From the NCBI GenBank assembly GCA_028819075.1, contig JAPPMM010000040.1, positions 62,001-126,000 of the forward strand: DNA of 64,000 nucleotides. The letters are read 5' to 3'. Position numbers and translations under genes: made by a program. Positions 53,786-61,501 of this stretch are shown here, one piece after another. The notes under the pieces are model-generated. The model was not told the DNA's origin and did no database searches. It saw only the letters and a program-made list of their open reading frames with translations. This DNA comes from Gammaproteobacteria bacterium (GTDB taxonomy: Bacteria > Gemmatimonadota > Gemmatimonadetes > Longimicrobiales > Gaopeijiaceae). Position 1 is the first letter of the stretch. Each line of letters starts with the position of its first letter.

Positions 53786-55762
53786 TCAGTAGCTCACCCC
53801 TTCCAGCTCCTCCAGGTAGCCGACGCCGGGCAGCTCGGTGTCGTTCCCGAGCAGGTAGAAGTCGAAGAAAGCCTGCATGTCGGCGAGCATCTGCCTCGTG
53901 TTGTCGAAGCCCCGGACGTAGAAGTTCTCGCCGGGATAGGCCTTGTAGCGGGCTGGCTTGTAGAGGCGCTGCAGTTCGCGGAAGAACTCGGTCATCTGGG
54001 GTGAGCCGGGGTAGCGTCCCTCGCCGTGGAGCACGAAGACGGGTACCTGGGCATCGGCGATGTGGTAGTAGGGGGAGTTCGCCAGATAGCGGTCCCGGTG
54101 CTCGTCGAGCCGCCCCATCTCCTTGCGCAGCTGCTGCAGGTGGCGGAACTCGCCGTCCTCGAAGAAGGTGACGCGGTCGCAGTAGCCGGACGCCGCGATC
54201 ACGGCCTGGAAGATCTCGCCGCCGAAGCTCACCGCTGCGCACGACATGAAGCCGCCGTAGCTGGTGCCCGTCGTGCCGATGCGCTCCGGGTGGACGTAGG
54301 GCAGGGTTCGGAGATACTCGGCGGCCGCCACCGCATCCGAGAAATCGCACTTCCCCCAGCAGCCGTCGTTGGCCTCCTCGAAGTCGCGTCCGTAGCCGGA
54401 GCTGCCCCGCACGTTGGGGAGCAGGACGACGTATCCGCGCTGCGCAAAGTACTGGATCGAGCGCTCGAAGCTGTCCTCCCACTGGGACGTGGGTCCGCCG
54501 TGGGTCCACACGATCGCGGGATGGCGGCCCCCGTCATCGCCAGACCCCTCGGGTGGCCGGTAGAGATAGGAGGGGATGATGAGCCCGTCCCCGCTCTGGA
54601 ACTCGACCTTCGTGGGCATGACCAGCCGGCTCTCGATCCCCTCGACCGGCATCGAATCGGTCAGCCAGGATTCCTTCCCCGAATCGAGCGCGTGCACGAC
54701 CAGATCGCCGGGGCGGGTCGGCGTCTCGAGCGTGTAGGAGATGTGGTTGCCGTCCGGCGACCACTGGGGCGAGCCGATGACTCCGGATACGGGACGGGCG
54801 ACGACGCGGGACTCACCGCCATGCACGGCCACGGTCCGGAGCTGATAGGTGCCGCCGTGGTTCTCGACGTACGCGAACGAGCCGCCGTCCGGCGACCAAA
54901 CGCCGTCAGTCTGGTCACCTTCGGCCGCAGCGAACGGCCGGGCTTCGCCTCCCGAGCGGGGGACGCTCCAGTAGTTGATCCATCCGGAGCGGTAGGACGG
55001 GAACACCACCGTGGATCCATCCGGCGAGATCAGCGGATAGCCGAACGTCCCTCCTTCCCCGTAGTCGAAGAAGTCCTTGTCCTCGACGATCACCCTTTCC
55101 TCACCTCCGTCGGCAGGAACCTCGACGATGGTGTGGTCCATCCACTGGTCATCGAGTCTCACGAAGAGGACAAAGCGCGAATCGGGGCTCCAGGTCGGGT
55201 AGACCTCCAGTTCGGGGCCATCCGTCAGTCGCCGCGCCTCGCCGGAGGCGACTACCACCGTCCACACGTCATATTGTCCGTGGCGGTTTCCGGCAAATGC
55301 GATCCGACTTCCGTCCGGCGACCAGGAATAGCCCTTGATCAGCCGGCCGCCGTTGCCCGTGATGCGCATCTCTTCGCCGTCCCGCGGGGACCAGAGCCAG
55401 ATCTCCGGTGTGCCGCTCCTGTCCGACACGTAGGAGATCCATTGGCCGTCCGGCGACCAGCGTGGCTCCGCGGAGGCCAGAAAGTGACCGCTGCCCCCCG
55501 TTGAGACCGGAAGTTCGCTGATGGCGCCGCCTTCGGGACGAATCAGGCGCAAGTTCGAGCCACCCAGGAGGATCCAGTCGCCGGCGGGGGCCCAGCGCGG
55601 GGTCTCGCCGCCTACCGTGGACGAGAGGGACAGGAGGGTCTCCACCGGAAGCGGGCCGGTCGCGACCTGGGCCGGCAACGGCGCCAGCCGCGTCGAAGAT
55701 GTCAGGACGAGGCATAGCAGGAGCGGGACGATTCTCAGCATGTTCTCGGCGGGTCGTCGCAT
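53786..55762 (-). CDS. S9-family (prolyl oligopeptidase-like) protein with degenerate triad
   Basis: 658 residues from ATG 55762 (GGAG seven bases upstream; ATG 55783 is possible). A signal sequence covers about 1-32. Residues 55-380 are TolB-like propeller blades (PRWSPDGQWISYVSDR, YSWSPDGSRIAFAGNR, PQWSPDGNHISYT). Residues 390-640 are an alpha/beta hydrolase: IVWTHGGPTSQW, LLPNVRGSSGYG, and the nucleophile TGTSYGGFMS (Ser501). The usual Asp segment after LHGE reads GRYPGS (580s), and the catalytic His segment (normally GEGH or ENHW) reads GENFYVRG (611-618), so neither Asp nor His is at the expected place. It may be a non-peptidase or use other residues. The downstream neighbour of the DCC protein, 55 bases apart. 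Confidence 0.87.
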   Translation of the reverse strand: MRRPAENMLRIVPLLLCLVLTSSTRLAPLPAQVATGPLPVETLLSLSSTVGGETPRWAPAGDWILLGGSNLRLIRPEGGAISELPVSTGGSGHFLASAEPRWSPDGQWISYVSDRSGTPEIWLWSPRDGEEMRITGNGGRLIKGYSWSPDGSRIAFAGNRHGQYDVWTVVVASGEARRLTDGPELEVYPTWSPDSRFVLFVRLDDQWMDHTIVEVPADGGEERVIVEDKDFFDYGEGGTFGYPLISPDGSTVVFPSYRSGWINYWSVPRSGGEARPFAAAEGDQTDGVWSPDGGSFAYVENHGGTYQLRTVAVHGGESRVVARPVSGVIGSPQWSPDGNHISYTLETPTRPGDLVVHALDSGKESWLTDSMPVEGIESRLVMPTKVEFQSGDGLIIPSYLYRPPEGSGDDGGRHPAIVWTHGGPTSQWEDSFERSIQYFAQRGYVVLLPNVRGSSGYGRDFEEANDGCWGKCDFSDAVAAAEYLRTLPYVHPERIGTTGTSYGGFMSCAAVSFGGEIFQAVIAASGYCDRVTFFEDGEFRHLQQLRKEMGRLDEHRDRYLANSPYYHIADAQVPVFVLHGEGRYPGSPQMTEFFRELQRLYKPARYKAYPGENFYVRGFDNTRQMLADMQAFFDFYLLGNDTELPGVGYLEELEGVSY

Positions 55763-55817
55763 GGCGGTACTCCGGAACGGCAAGGTTGTAGTCGGGCGAG
55801 CGCGGGCGTTCGTGATC

Positions 55818-56222
55818 TCAGTCGCGGGCAGTCTCCAGCGAACAGTGCTTCCCGCAGCCGAAGCGGCGGCGGTTGCGGGCGAAGTTGCGGTAGCCCCAGG
55901 CGAAGAGGGGGCGTGCGAGGGGGAGGCGGAAAACCCAGCTCAGCCTTGGACCGCTTGGGAGTACCCGCAGCAGCTCCTCGATGGCCCGTGCGCCCTCCCA
56001 GGTGTCGCGGGGAGCCGAGCCCGGCGCCACTAGCTGCAACGCGTCCTCGAAGCGGGCCGGGTCGATCCACGGGAAGCGGGCCGGTACGCCGTCTTCCTGA
56101 TACGCGACGATCTCGATCGTTCCCGCCGGATCGCGGCGCCGCAGGTAGTCGATGAAGCGCAGGCAGACGGCACAGTCGCCATCGTAGATGACGGTGTAGC
56201 CGGCGGACGTGCGCGGGATCAT
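55818..56222 (-). CDS. DCC1-like thiol-disulfide oxidoreductase (DUF393)
   Basis: A 134-residue protein from ATG 56222. TVIYDGDCAVCLRFIDYLRRRD carries the family-defining DxxC..C motif (YDGDCxxC, redox Cys pair), followed by RVVAYQEDG-like IEIVAYQEDG and a C-terminal YRNFARNRRRFGC. Members have a thioredoxin-like fold and are predicted disulfide oxidoreductases, but their substrates are unknown. Two further Cys (GCGKHC) sit near the end. It is divergent from murB with a 134-base shared upstream region and lies upstream of the S9-type gene on the same strand. Confidence 0.88.
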   Translation of the reverse strand: MIPRTSAGYTVIYDGDCAVCLRFIDYLRRRDPAGTIEIVAYQEDGVPARFPWIDPARFEDALQLVAPGSAPRDTWEGARAIEELLRVLPSGPRLSWVFRLPLARPLFAWGYRNFARNRRRFGCGKHCSLETARD

Positions 56223-56356
56223 ATGCCTCGGGTTTGCGGGTAGGAGTTCTGCGGAGACTACCCGTAACGGGCGAAACAGTGACAGAAACGGCAACCGCCC
56301 GGCCCGATTCGCTATCTTTGCGCCGGAACGCGTCCCTCTCGTCCCCCTGGAGAAGC

Positions 56357-57295
56357 GTGGATACGGCGGAATTCTGTCGCGAACTCGAACGGCGCCTCGG
56401 GCCGGGCCGGATCGAGCGCGACGTGCCGCTCGGCCCCATGACGACGTTCAAGATCGGCGGACCGGCGGACCTGTTCGTGCGGGCGCGCACTGCCGACGAG
56501 TTGGCGGACGCCATCATGGCGGTACGGGAACTCGGCATCCCGCACTTCCTGCTGGGCCGGGGCGCGAACATTCTCGTCGGGGACGGCGGCTTCCGCGGCC
56601 TGGTGATCCGCTCGGACGTGGGCGGAATCGATTTTCTCGATGACGTGCGCGTGCGCGCCGGCGCCGGCGTGGACAGCTTCCCCGACCTCATTCACGCTAC
56701 GGTGCGGCGCGGACTCGGGGGACTCCACCACTTCGTCGGCATCCCGAGCACCATCGGCGGGGCCATGTGGCAGAACCTGCACTTCCTCGCCCCGGAGCGG
56801 GATCGGACGGTCTTTCTCGAGGAGGTGGTGGAATCCGCGGAGATTCTCACCGAGGAGGGAGAGCGCAGGTGCGTCGATCTGGACTACTTCCGGTTCGGCT
56901 ACGACTACAGCATCCTGCACGAGCGCGACGACGTTGTCCTCACCGCCACCTTCCGCCTCGAACCCACTCCCGCGCGCGAGTTGCGGCGGGTGATCCGCGA
57001 GAACCTGCGCTGGCGCGACGACCGCCATCCCGACCTGTGGCTGTATCCGTGCGCGGGGTCGATCTTCCAGAAGATCGAGGGCATCGGCGCGGGCCGGCTC
57101 ATCGACGAGTGCGGGCTCAAGGGTCACTCCCACGGCAACGCCCAGATCTTCCACCGGCACGCGAACATCATCGTGAACCTGGGTGGGGCGTCGTCCGCCG
57201 AAGTGCGTGCGCTCATCAACCTGTCGCAGGAGACGGTTGCGCGCGAGACCGGTTACGAACTCGTCCCGGAGATCGTGTTCGTGGGAGAGTTCTGA
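56357..57295 (+). CDS. murB: UDP-N-acetylenolpyruvoylglucosamine reductase MurB
   Basis: A 312-residue FAD enzyme. The start is GTG 56357 behind CTGGAG; the frame opens further upstream but that part is not conserved in character. Features: LGPMTTFKIGGPADLFVRA, LLGRGANILVGDGGFRGLVI (FAD), GLHHFVGIPSTIGGAMWQN (FAD/substrate), YDYSILHERDDVVLTATF, PCAGSIFQKIEG (catalytic Ser), HRHANIIVNLGGA, and VPEIVFVGEF (catalytic Glu). Reduces enolpyruvyl-UDP-GlcNAc to UDP-MurNAc in peptidoglycan synthesis. The lack of a mur-cluster neighbour is notable, since murB is often with murC/ftsQ. Convergent with the quinoprotein gene, 11 bases between stops. Confidence 0.95.
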   Translation: MDTAEFCRELERRLGPGRIERDVPLGPMTTFKIGGPADLFVRARTADELADAIMAVRELGIPHFLLGRGANILVGDGGFRGLVIRSDVGGIDFLDDVRVRAGAGVDSFPDLIHATVRRGLGGLHHFVGIPSTIGGAMWQNLHFLAPERDRTVFLEEVVESAEILTEEGERRCVDLDYFRFGYDYSILHERDDVVLTATFRLEPTPARELRRVIRENLRWRDDRHPDLWLYPCAGSIFQKIEGIGAGRLIDECGLKGHSHGNAQIFHRHANIIVNLGGASSAEVRALINLSQETVARETGYELVPEIVFVGEF

Positions 57296-57306
57296 GCGCT
57301 TCTTGC

Positions 57307-59349
57307 CTACGGCAGGGCCAGCGCTACGTACTCCGCGGGGCTCTCGCTGCCGCCGACGGCGACCACGATGTACTGCCTGCCCTCGTGCATGTAGGTCATG
57401 GGGCCGCCGGTGGTGCCCGACGGGAGGTCCATCTCCCACACGACCTTGCCCGTCGCCTTGTCGTAGGCCCGGAACTCGGTTCCCCAGTGAGTATCGGGGG
57501 TGCCGATGACGGCGTCGCTTCCCTCCCCGATGAAGAGCAGCGTGGCCGTGAGCAGCGGCGCCGGCCGGTTCGCGTTCCCGAGCGGCGGCAGATCCAGGCC
57601 CTCGAGCAGGGGATGATCGTTGGGGGCGTCGCCGTTGGGTGCCATCCAGAGGTGCTCGCCCCGGTTCATGTCGATGGCCGTGATCCGTCCCCACGGCGGC
57701 TTGACGATGGGCAGGCCGTCGATCTCGGCGCTCGGCCACCCTCCCTGCGTGCCGAACTCCATCTCGCCCGGTTCATCCGTCCTGGACAGGCGCCAGACGT
57801 TAGGCAGCGTGAGGGAGACGGCGTAGTAGGTGCCCGTCTCCGGATCGAACGCGCCGGTGTGCCAGTTGCCCGCGCCCCACGCTCCCGGGACGACGTAGGT
57901 GCCGATCTTCCCTTCGATCGAGCCTTCTTCCATCGGCGGTGTGAAGAGCGGGCCCAGCACCAGTGAATCCGCCAGCGCGAGAGCCCGCCTGTGGATCTCG
58001 GGGGTGAAGTCGATCAGGTCCTTCCCGGAGACGCCCTGCCGGTCGAACGGCGGCGGCTTGCTCGGGAAGGGCTGGGTCGGGGAGGTCGCCTCGCCGGGGA
58101 CCTTCGACTGTGGCACTTCCCTCTCTTCGATGGACCACACCGGTTCACCCGTGCGGCGGTCGAAGGTGAAGAGGAAGCCGGTCTTGCTCGCCTGCATCAC
58201 CGCATCGATCGCTCGCCCGTCCACGTTGATCCGTCCCAGGACGGGCGGGCCGAGGGTATCGTACTCCCAGATGTCGTGGTGCACCATCTGGAAGTGCCAG
58301 AGGCGCTCGCCCGTCGCGGCGTCGAGCGCCACGAGGCTGTTCGAGAAGAGATTGTCGCCGGGCCGGTGCCCCCCGTAGTAGGCGGAGGTCGGGGCGCCGA
58401 GAGGAACGTAGACGATGCCCAGTTCGTCGTCGGCGCTCAGGCAGCACCACGAGCCCACGTCTCCGGACAGCTCGCGCGAGCCGTCGCCCCAGGTGTCCGC
58501 GCCGAATTCTCCCTCCTGGGGGATGACGTGGAAGGTCCACGCAAGCTCGCCCGTGCGGGCATCGTATCCGCGGATGTCCTCGGGCTCGCTGTCGCGCCAC
58601 TCCGTGCCCGAGTCCCCGGCGCCGTCGACGGTGCCCGCGATGACGATGATGTCGCCGACGACGATGGGTCCCGAACTCCAGCTGAACCGGTCGCGGCCCT
58701 CGGGCACGAGGTTCACGCTGCCGCCGTCGCCGAACGACGCCACGGGCTTCCCGGTCCCGGCGTCGAGCGCGTGCAGCCAGGATCCGCGCACGGAGATGAT
58801 GCGCCCGCCGGCGTTGCCGTTGTCGGAGGCGAGGTCCTCGGCACCGTCTCCGCTCCAATAGGCGACGCCACGGAAGCTGCGTCCGCGCGCCTCCTCCAAC
58901 GAGGCGGCTTGCTGGACCCAGCGGGTCTTCCCCGTCCCGGGGTCGAAGGCCTCCACGAGACCCACCGCATTGGGCGCGTACAGCGTCCCGTCGACCAGAA
59001 TCGGGGTCCCGCGCAGGTAGTTGTTGAACGCGAGCTCGGGGAACTCTTCCTGCAGGCTCGCATCGACGCCGGGGCGTTGCCATGCGACTTCGAGCGACGC
59101 GACGTTCTCCGCGCTGATCTGAGTGAGCGGCGAGTAGCGGTTGAAGGAGTTCTGGCCGCCGTAGTAGGTCCACTCGGCGCTGGGTGGAGGATCGCGGTCG
59201 GGATTCTCTCCGGAACCGTCATTCCCTCCGAGATCGGCGTCCGTGCAAGAAGAAGCCAGGAAAGAGGCCGTCGTGACGAAGCAGGCTGCGAGCGCCATCC
59301 CGTTGCGGTGCAGGTCTGTTCCCGTGCTCTTCGTTCGACTCGTGCGCAT
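57307..59349 (-). CDS. PQQ-dependent dehydrogenase-type quinoprotein, lipoprotein
   Basis: 680 residues, ATG 59349 behind GGAGGCC. Signal ends LASSC35, so probably membrane-anchored in the periplasm. Propeller with PQQ/tryptophan-docking repeats: LEVAWQRPG, AFDPGTGKTRW, ALDAATGERLWHFQMVHHDIWEYD, FDRRTGEPVWSIEE, AIDMNRGEHLW, AYDKATGKVVWEMDLPSG. The vicinal cysteines SWCCLSADD near residue 300 correspond to the ring disulfide that packs on PQQ in alcohol and glucose dehydrogenases. There is no C-terminal haem CxxCH, so it must pass electrons to a separate cytochrome or quinone. The substrate is unknown (sugar or alcohol). No PQQ-synthesis gene is in the window. Confidence 0.9.
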   Translation of the reverse strand: MRTSRTKSTGTDLHRNGMALAACFVTTASFLASSCTDADLGGNDGSGENPDRDPPPSAEWTYYGGQNSFNRYSPLTQISAENVASLEVAWQRPGVDASLQEEFPELAFNNYLRGTPILVDGTLYAPNAVGLVEAFDPGTGKTRWVQQAASLEEARGRSFRGVAYWSGDGAEDLASDNGNAGGRIISVRGSWLHALDAGTGKPVASFGDGGSVNLVPEGRDRFSWSSGPIVVGDIIVIAGTVDGAGDSGTEWRDSEPEDIRGYDARTGELAWTFHVIPQEGEFGADTWGDGSRELSGDVGSWCCLSADDELGIVYVPLGAPTSAYYGGHRPGDNLFSNSLVALDAATGERLWHFQMVHHDIWEYDTLGPPVLGRINVDGRAIDAVMQASKTGFLFTFDRRTGEPVWSIEEREVPQSKVPGEATSPTQPFPSKPPPFDRQGVSGKDLIDFTPEIHRRALALADSLVLGPLFTPPMEEGSIEGKIGTYVVPGAWGAGNWHTGAFDPETGTYYAVSLTLPNVWRLSRTDEPGEMEFGTQGGWPSAEIDGLPIVKPPWGRITAIDMNRGEHLWMAPNGDAPNDHPLLEGLDLPPLGNANRPAPLLTATLLFIGEGSDAVIGTPDTHWGTEFRAYDKATGKVVWEMDLPSGTTGGPMTYMHEGRQYIVVAVGGSESPAEYVALALP

Positions 59350-59475
59350 GGAGGCCTCCGTATCCGGTGCGCTGACTTCCGGCTGCCGGGCTGAACGTAA
59401 TGCGCGGAGGGATGCGAGGCACCCGGTGGGGACCGGAGCTGCAGGACCAGCGGCGTCTCCCGTGAGGAGCCGGAA

Positions 59476-60171
59476 TCAGCCTTCGAGCACTTCAGCTTCG
59501 GCGACAGCCAGAAGCGGCTCGGGCGCGATCTCGTGCTCGCCCGGATGAACCAGCACGCGGAAGGACACACCCAGCTCCTTCAATATCGCTTCCTGAGCCT
59601 CCTCCTCCCGTCTGTCACGGAACTGGTCGCGCGCGCCCCGCACGAACGTGACCTGCACGGCCTCCAGCCCGGCCGCCAGGGCATCCCGGGTCAGGTCGGT
59701 GGCGAGGCCGGCGCCCCAGAGCACCAGCTCGTGCACGTTCCTGTGCCCCAGCACCACCCATCGGGACGCAGTGTGCGCCCCCTGCGAGAAGCCGAGCACG
59801 ACCCTGCGGCGGGCCGCCGAGGCGGCCGTGGCGCCCACCTCGCCCGCGAGCGCATCCAGGTACGCCACGTAGTCCGCGATCTCGTTGTCCCGGTCCTCGC
59901 GCGTCATCCAGCTCGCCCCCACGCGGTGCTCCGGCCCGTGCCTCCCCGGACTCGGATCCACGTAGAAGCGCGACAGCCCTTCGGGCACCACAACGATGCG
60001 CCCTGGAGCATCCAGCACCTCGAAGCGCCGCGCGAAGCGGCGGGCCGCCTGCCGGTAGCCGTGAAACGCGAACCACACCTCGTCGACCCGGTCGCCCCGG
60101 CCTCCTAGCGTGTAGTAGCGGGCCGTGCGCGTGACCCGGATGTGGTGCGGCAGGATGGAGGTGTCGGTCAT
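59476..60171 (-). CDS. alpha/beta hydrolase (phospholipase/carboxylesterase-like)
   Basis: A 231-residue cytosolic protein whose ATG 60171 overlaps the PIN-toxin stop (TGATG). Motifs: VWFAFHGYRQAARRFARRF (oxyanion region), IVVVPEGLSRFY, RRVVLGFSQGAHTASRW (nucleophile GFSQG), QVTFVRGARDQFRD (catalytic Asp candidate) and VLVHPGEHEI (catalytic His). These match the esterase/phospholipase (Est/YpfH-like) subgroup. The substrate is unknown. The tight overlap with a toxin-antitoxin pair suggests co-transcription, not necessarily shared function. Confidence 0.85.
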   Translation of the reverse strand: MTDTSILPHHIRVTRTARYYTLGGRGDRVDEVWFAFHGYRQAARRFARRFEVLDAPGRIVVVPEGLSRFYVDPSPGRHGPEHRVGASWMTREDRDNEIADYVAYLDALAGEVGATAASAARRRVVLGFSQGAHTASRWVVLGHRNVHELVLWGAGLATDLTRDALAAGLEAVQVTFVRGARDQFRDRREEEAQEAILKELGVSFRVLVHPGEHEIAPEPLLAVAEAEVLEG

Positions 60172-60596
60172 CAGGTCTCTGGAAACAGCACCCGAATGGT
60201 CCTTCGCCGAGCTTGGCGGTAGACGTGGAAGTCGGAATCCAGCGTCATGATGGAACCGTTTTCGGTCCGCTCGAGGATGCGCACGAGGCACGCGTCGGCA
60301 AGAGACATCGGCACGTTGGCGTACCGACGCATCAGCGCGGTCACGGCGTCGGCATCGTCCGCCGTTCCGAGAACGTCGACCACCCTCAATACGCCGCGAC
60401 GGAGAAGCGCAATGGGCAGGCCTGCATCAACGCCAATGCGCCGGAGCAGGAAGCACGCCTCGGACAACACCGACTCGGACGTGAGCAACGGAGGCGCGAG
60501 CGACTCGAACTGCTCGCGCGCCCACCGGTGATGTGTTTCGTCGGCGTCGAGCAGAGCCACGATGGGCCCGGTGTCAACGATTACGGCCGGCCGCAT
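60171..60596 (-). CDS. PIN-domain toxin (VapC-like)
   Basis: A 141-residue PIN protein from ATG 60596. VIVDTGPIVALLDADETHH has the first conserved Asp, ESVLSEACFLLRR the Glu, MSLADACLVRILE the Asp, and IMTLDSDFHVYR the last Asp pair, so all acidic residues for the RNase fold are present. Such toxins cleave RNA, often tRNA, and are neutralised by the antitoxin made just upstream. It overlaps the antitoxin gene by 23 bases and the hydrolase start by one. Confidence 0.92.
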   Translation of the reverse strand: MRPAVIVDTGPIVALLDADETHHRWAREQFESLAPPLLTSESVLSEACFLLRRIGVDAGLPIALLRRGVLRVVDVLGTADDADAVTALMRRYANVPMSLADACLVRILERTENGSIMTLDSDFHVYRQARRRTIRVLFPET

Positions 60597-60840
60597 CCGC
60601 GAGCGTCGCCTCCCGCAGCAACTCCTTGTTGGTCGCCAGGTCGTTACGGCCGCTTCGGAACGCCCCGACGAGATCGCCGGCGAGCTCGGCACAGCTGGGC
60701 GGCTGTCCCTCCGCATCCCGAGCCAGAGCGTCGGCGAGGATTTCGCGCACCAGCGCAGAGCGGGTCAGGTTGCGACGTCGCGCCTCACTGGAGAGCGACG
60801 CGTACAGGTCGTGGGGCAGCTTGACGGAGAGGGCGCTCAT
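60574..60840 (-). CDS. ribbon-helix-helix antitoxin (CopG/VapB-like)
   Basis: An 88-residue protein from ATG 60840; ATG 60861 would add seven residues, but it lies between the two operator-like repeats. MSALSVKLPHDLYASLSSEARRRNLTRSALVREILADAL is a typical RHH strand-helix-helix. The C-terminal tail (ELAGDLVGAFRSGRNDLATNKELLREA) would wrap the PIN toxin. The protein should also repress its own promoter, probably through the repeats at 60847-60879. Confidence 0.87.
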   Translation of the reverse strand: MSALSVKLPHDLYASLSSEARRRNLTRSALVREILADALARDAEGQPPSCAELAGDLVGAFRSGRNDLATNKELLREATLADAAGRNR

Positions 60841-60846
60841 GCCGAG

Positions 60847-60879
60847 ATCGTAATACGACATGCTGCAAATCGCAATACC
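60847..60879. promoter_or_regulatory. direct repeats, probable antitoxin operator
   Basis: ATCGTAATAC (60847-60856) and ATCGCAATAC (60870-60879) are 10-base direct repeats with one mismatch, 23 bases apart start-to-start, directly upstream of the RHH antitoxin ATG at 60840. RHH repressors bind paired direct or inverted repeats, so this is a plausible autoregulatory site. Confidence 0.5.
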
Positions 60880-60898
60880 TCGTCAGTGCCGCTCATCA

Positions 60899-61501
60899 TC
60901 ATTCCTCCGCCTCCGGCGCGCTGCGCGCGATCACCTGCTCGAAGATCTCGTCGAGTCGCCCCAGGCGGGCTTCCTCTTTGCGCATCTCCAGGAGATCCTG
61001 CCGCCACTCGGGGTCCACCTGCACGAACACGGCCAACCGAAACGACACTTCGTTGTTCGCATCGAAATCCGGAGACGCGGAGGACCGGCGCTGCCGGGCG
61101 GAGACGGCGGCGCGGAAGAGATCGATGGATGCCTGTCGCCGCGCCGTCAGCTTTCGCGGGCCGGGCTCGTCGTCGTACTCCGCGACGACGGCCTCGTAGT
61201 ACGGCTCGCCGGACTCGAGCCCATCGTGAATCGCGAACCGGCCCATGCCCTTCACCAGGATGACGGAGCGGCCGTCCTCGAGCCCGTGATGCCGTTCTAT
61301 TGCCGCCAGCGCGCCCACGCGCCCCTCCTCCATGAGAAAGGGGCCGAGGCGGTCGGAGTCGTGATAGATGAGCCCGAAGCGATGGTCGGTCTCGAGGCAG
61401 CGCGCCACCATGCGGCGGTAGCGGGGCTCGAAGATGTGGAGGGGGAGCAGCTCTCCGGGGAAGAGGACGACGTCGAGCGGGAAGAGGGGCAGGCGCCTCA
61501 C
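60899..61501 (-). CDS. LON-substrate-binding-domain protein
   Basis: A 200-residue protein from GTG 61501, overlapping the MATE stop (GTGA). RLPLFPLDVVLFPGELLPLHIFEPRYRRMV is the diagnostic LON N-domain start, followed by GLIYHDSDRLG, GRVGALAAIERHHGLEDGRSVILVKGMGRFAI. No AAA or protease domain follows, so it is a stand-alone LON domain, as in many bacteria, with an unassigned adaptor-like function. It is the last gene of the 63611-60899 unit. Confidence 0.9.
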   Translation of the reverse strand: MRRLPLFPLDVVLFPGELLPLHIFEPRYRRMVARCLETDHRFGLIYHDSDRLGPFLMEEGRVGALAAIERHHGLEDGRSVILVKGMGRFAIHDGLESGEPYYEAVVAEYDDEPGPRKLTARRQASIDLFRAAVSARQRRSSASPDFDANNEVSFRLAVFVQVDPEWRQDLLEMRKEEARLGRLDEIFEQVIARSAPEAEE

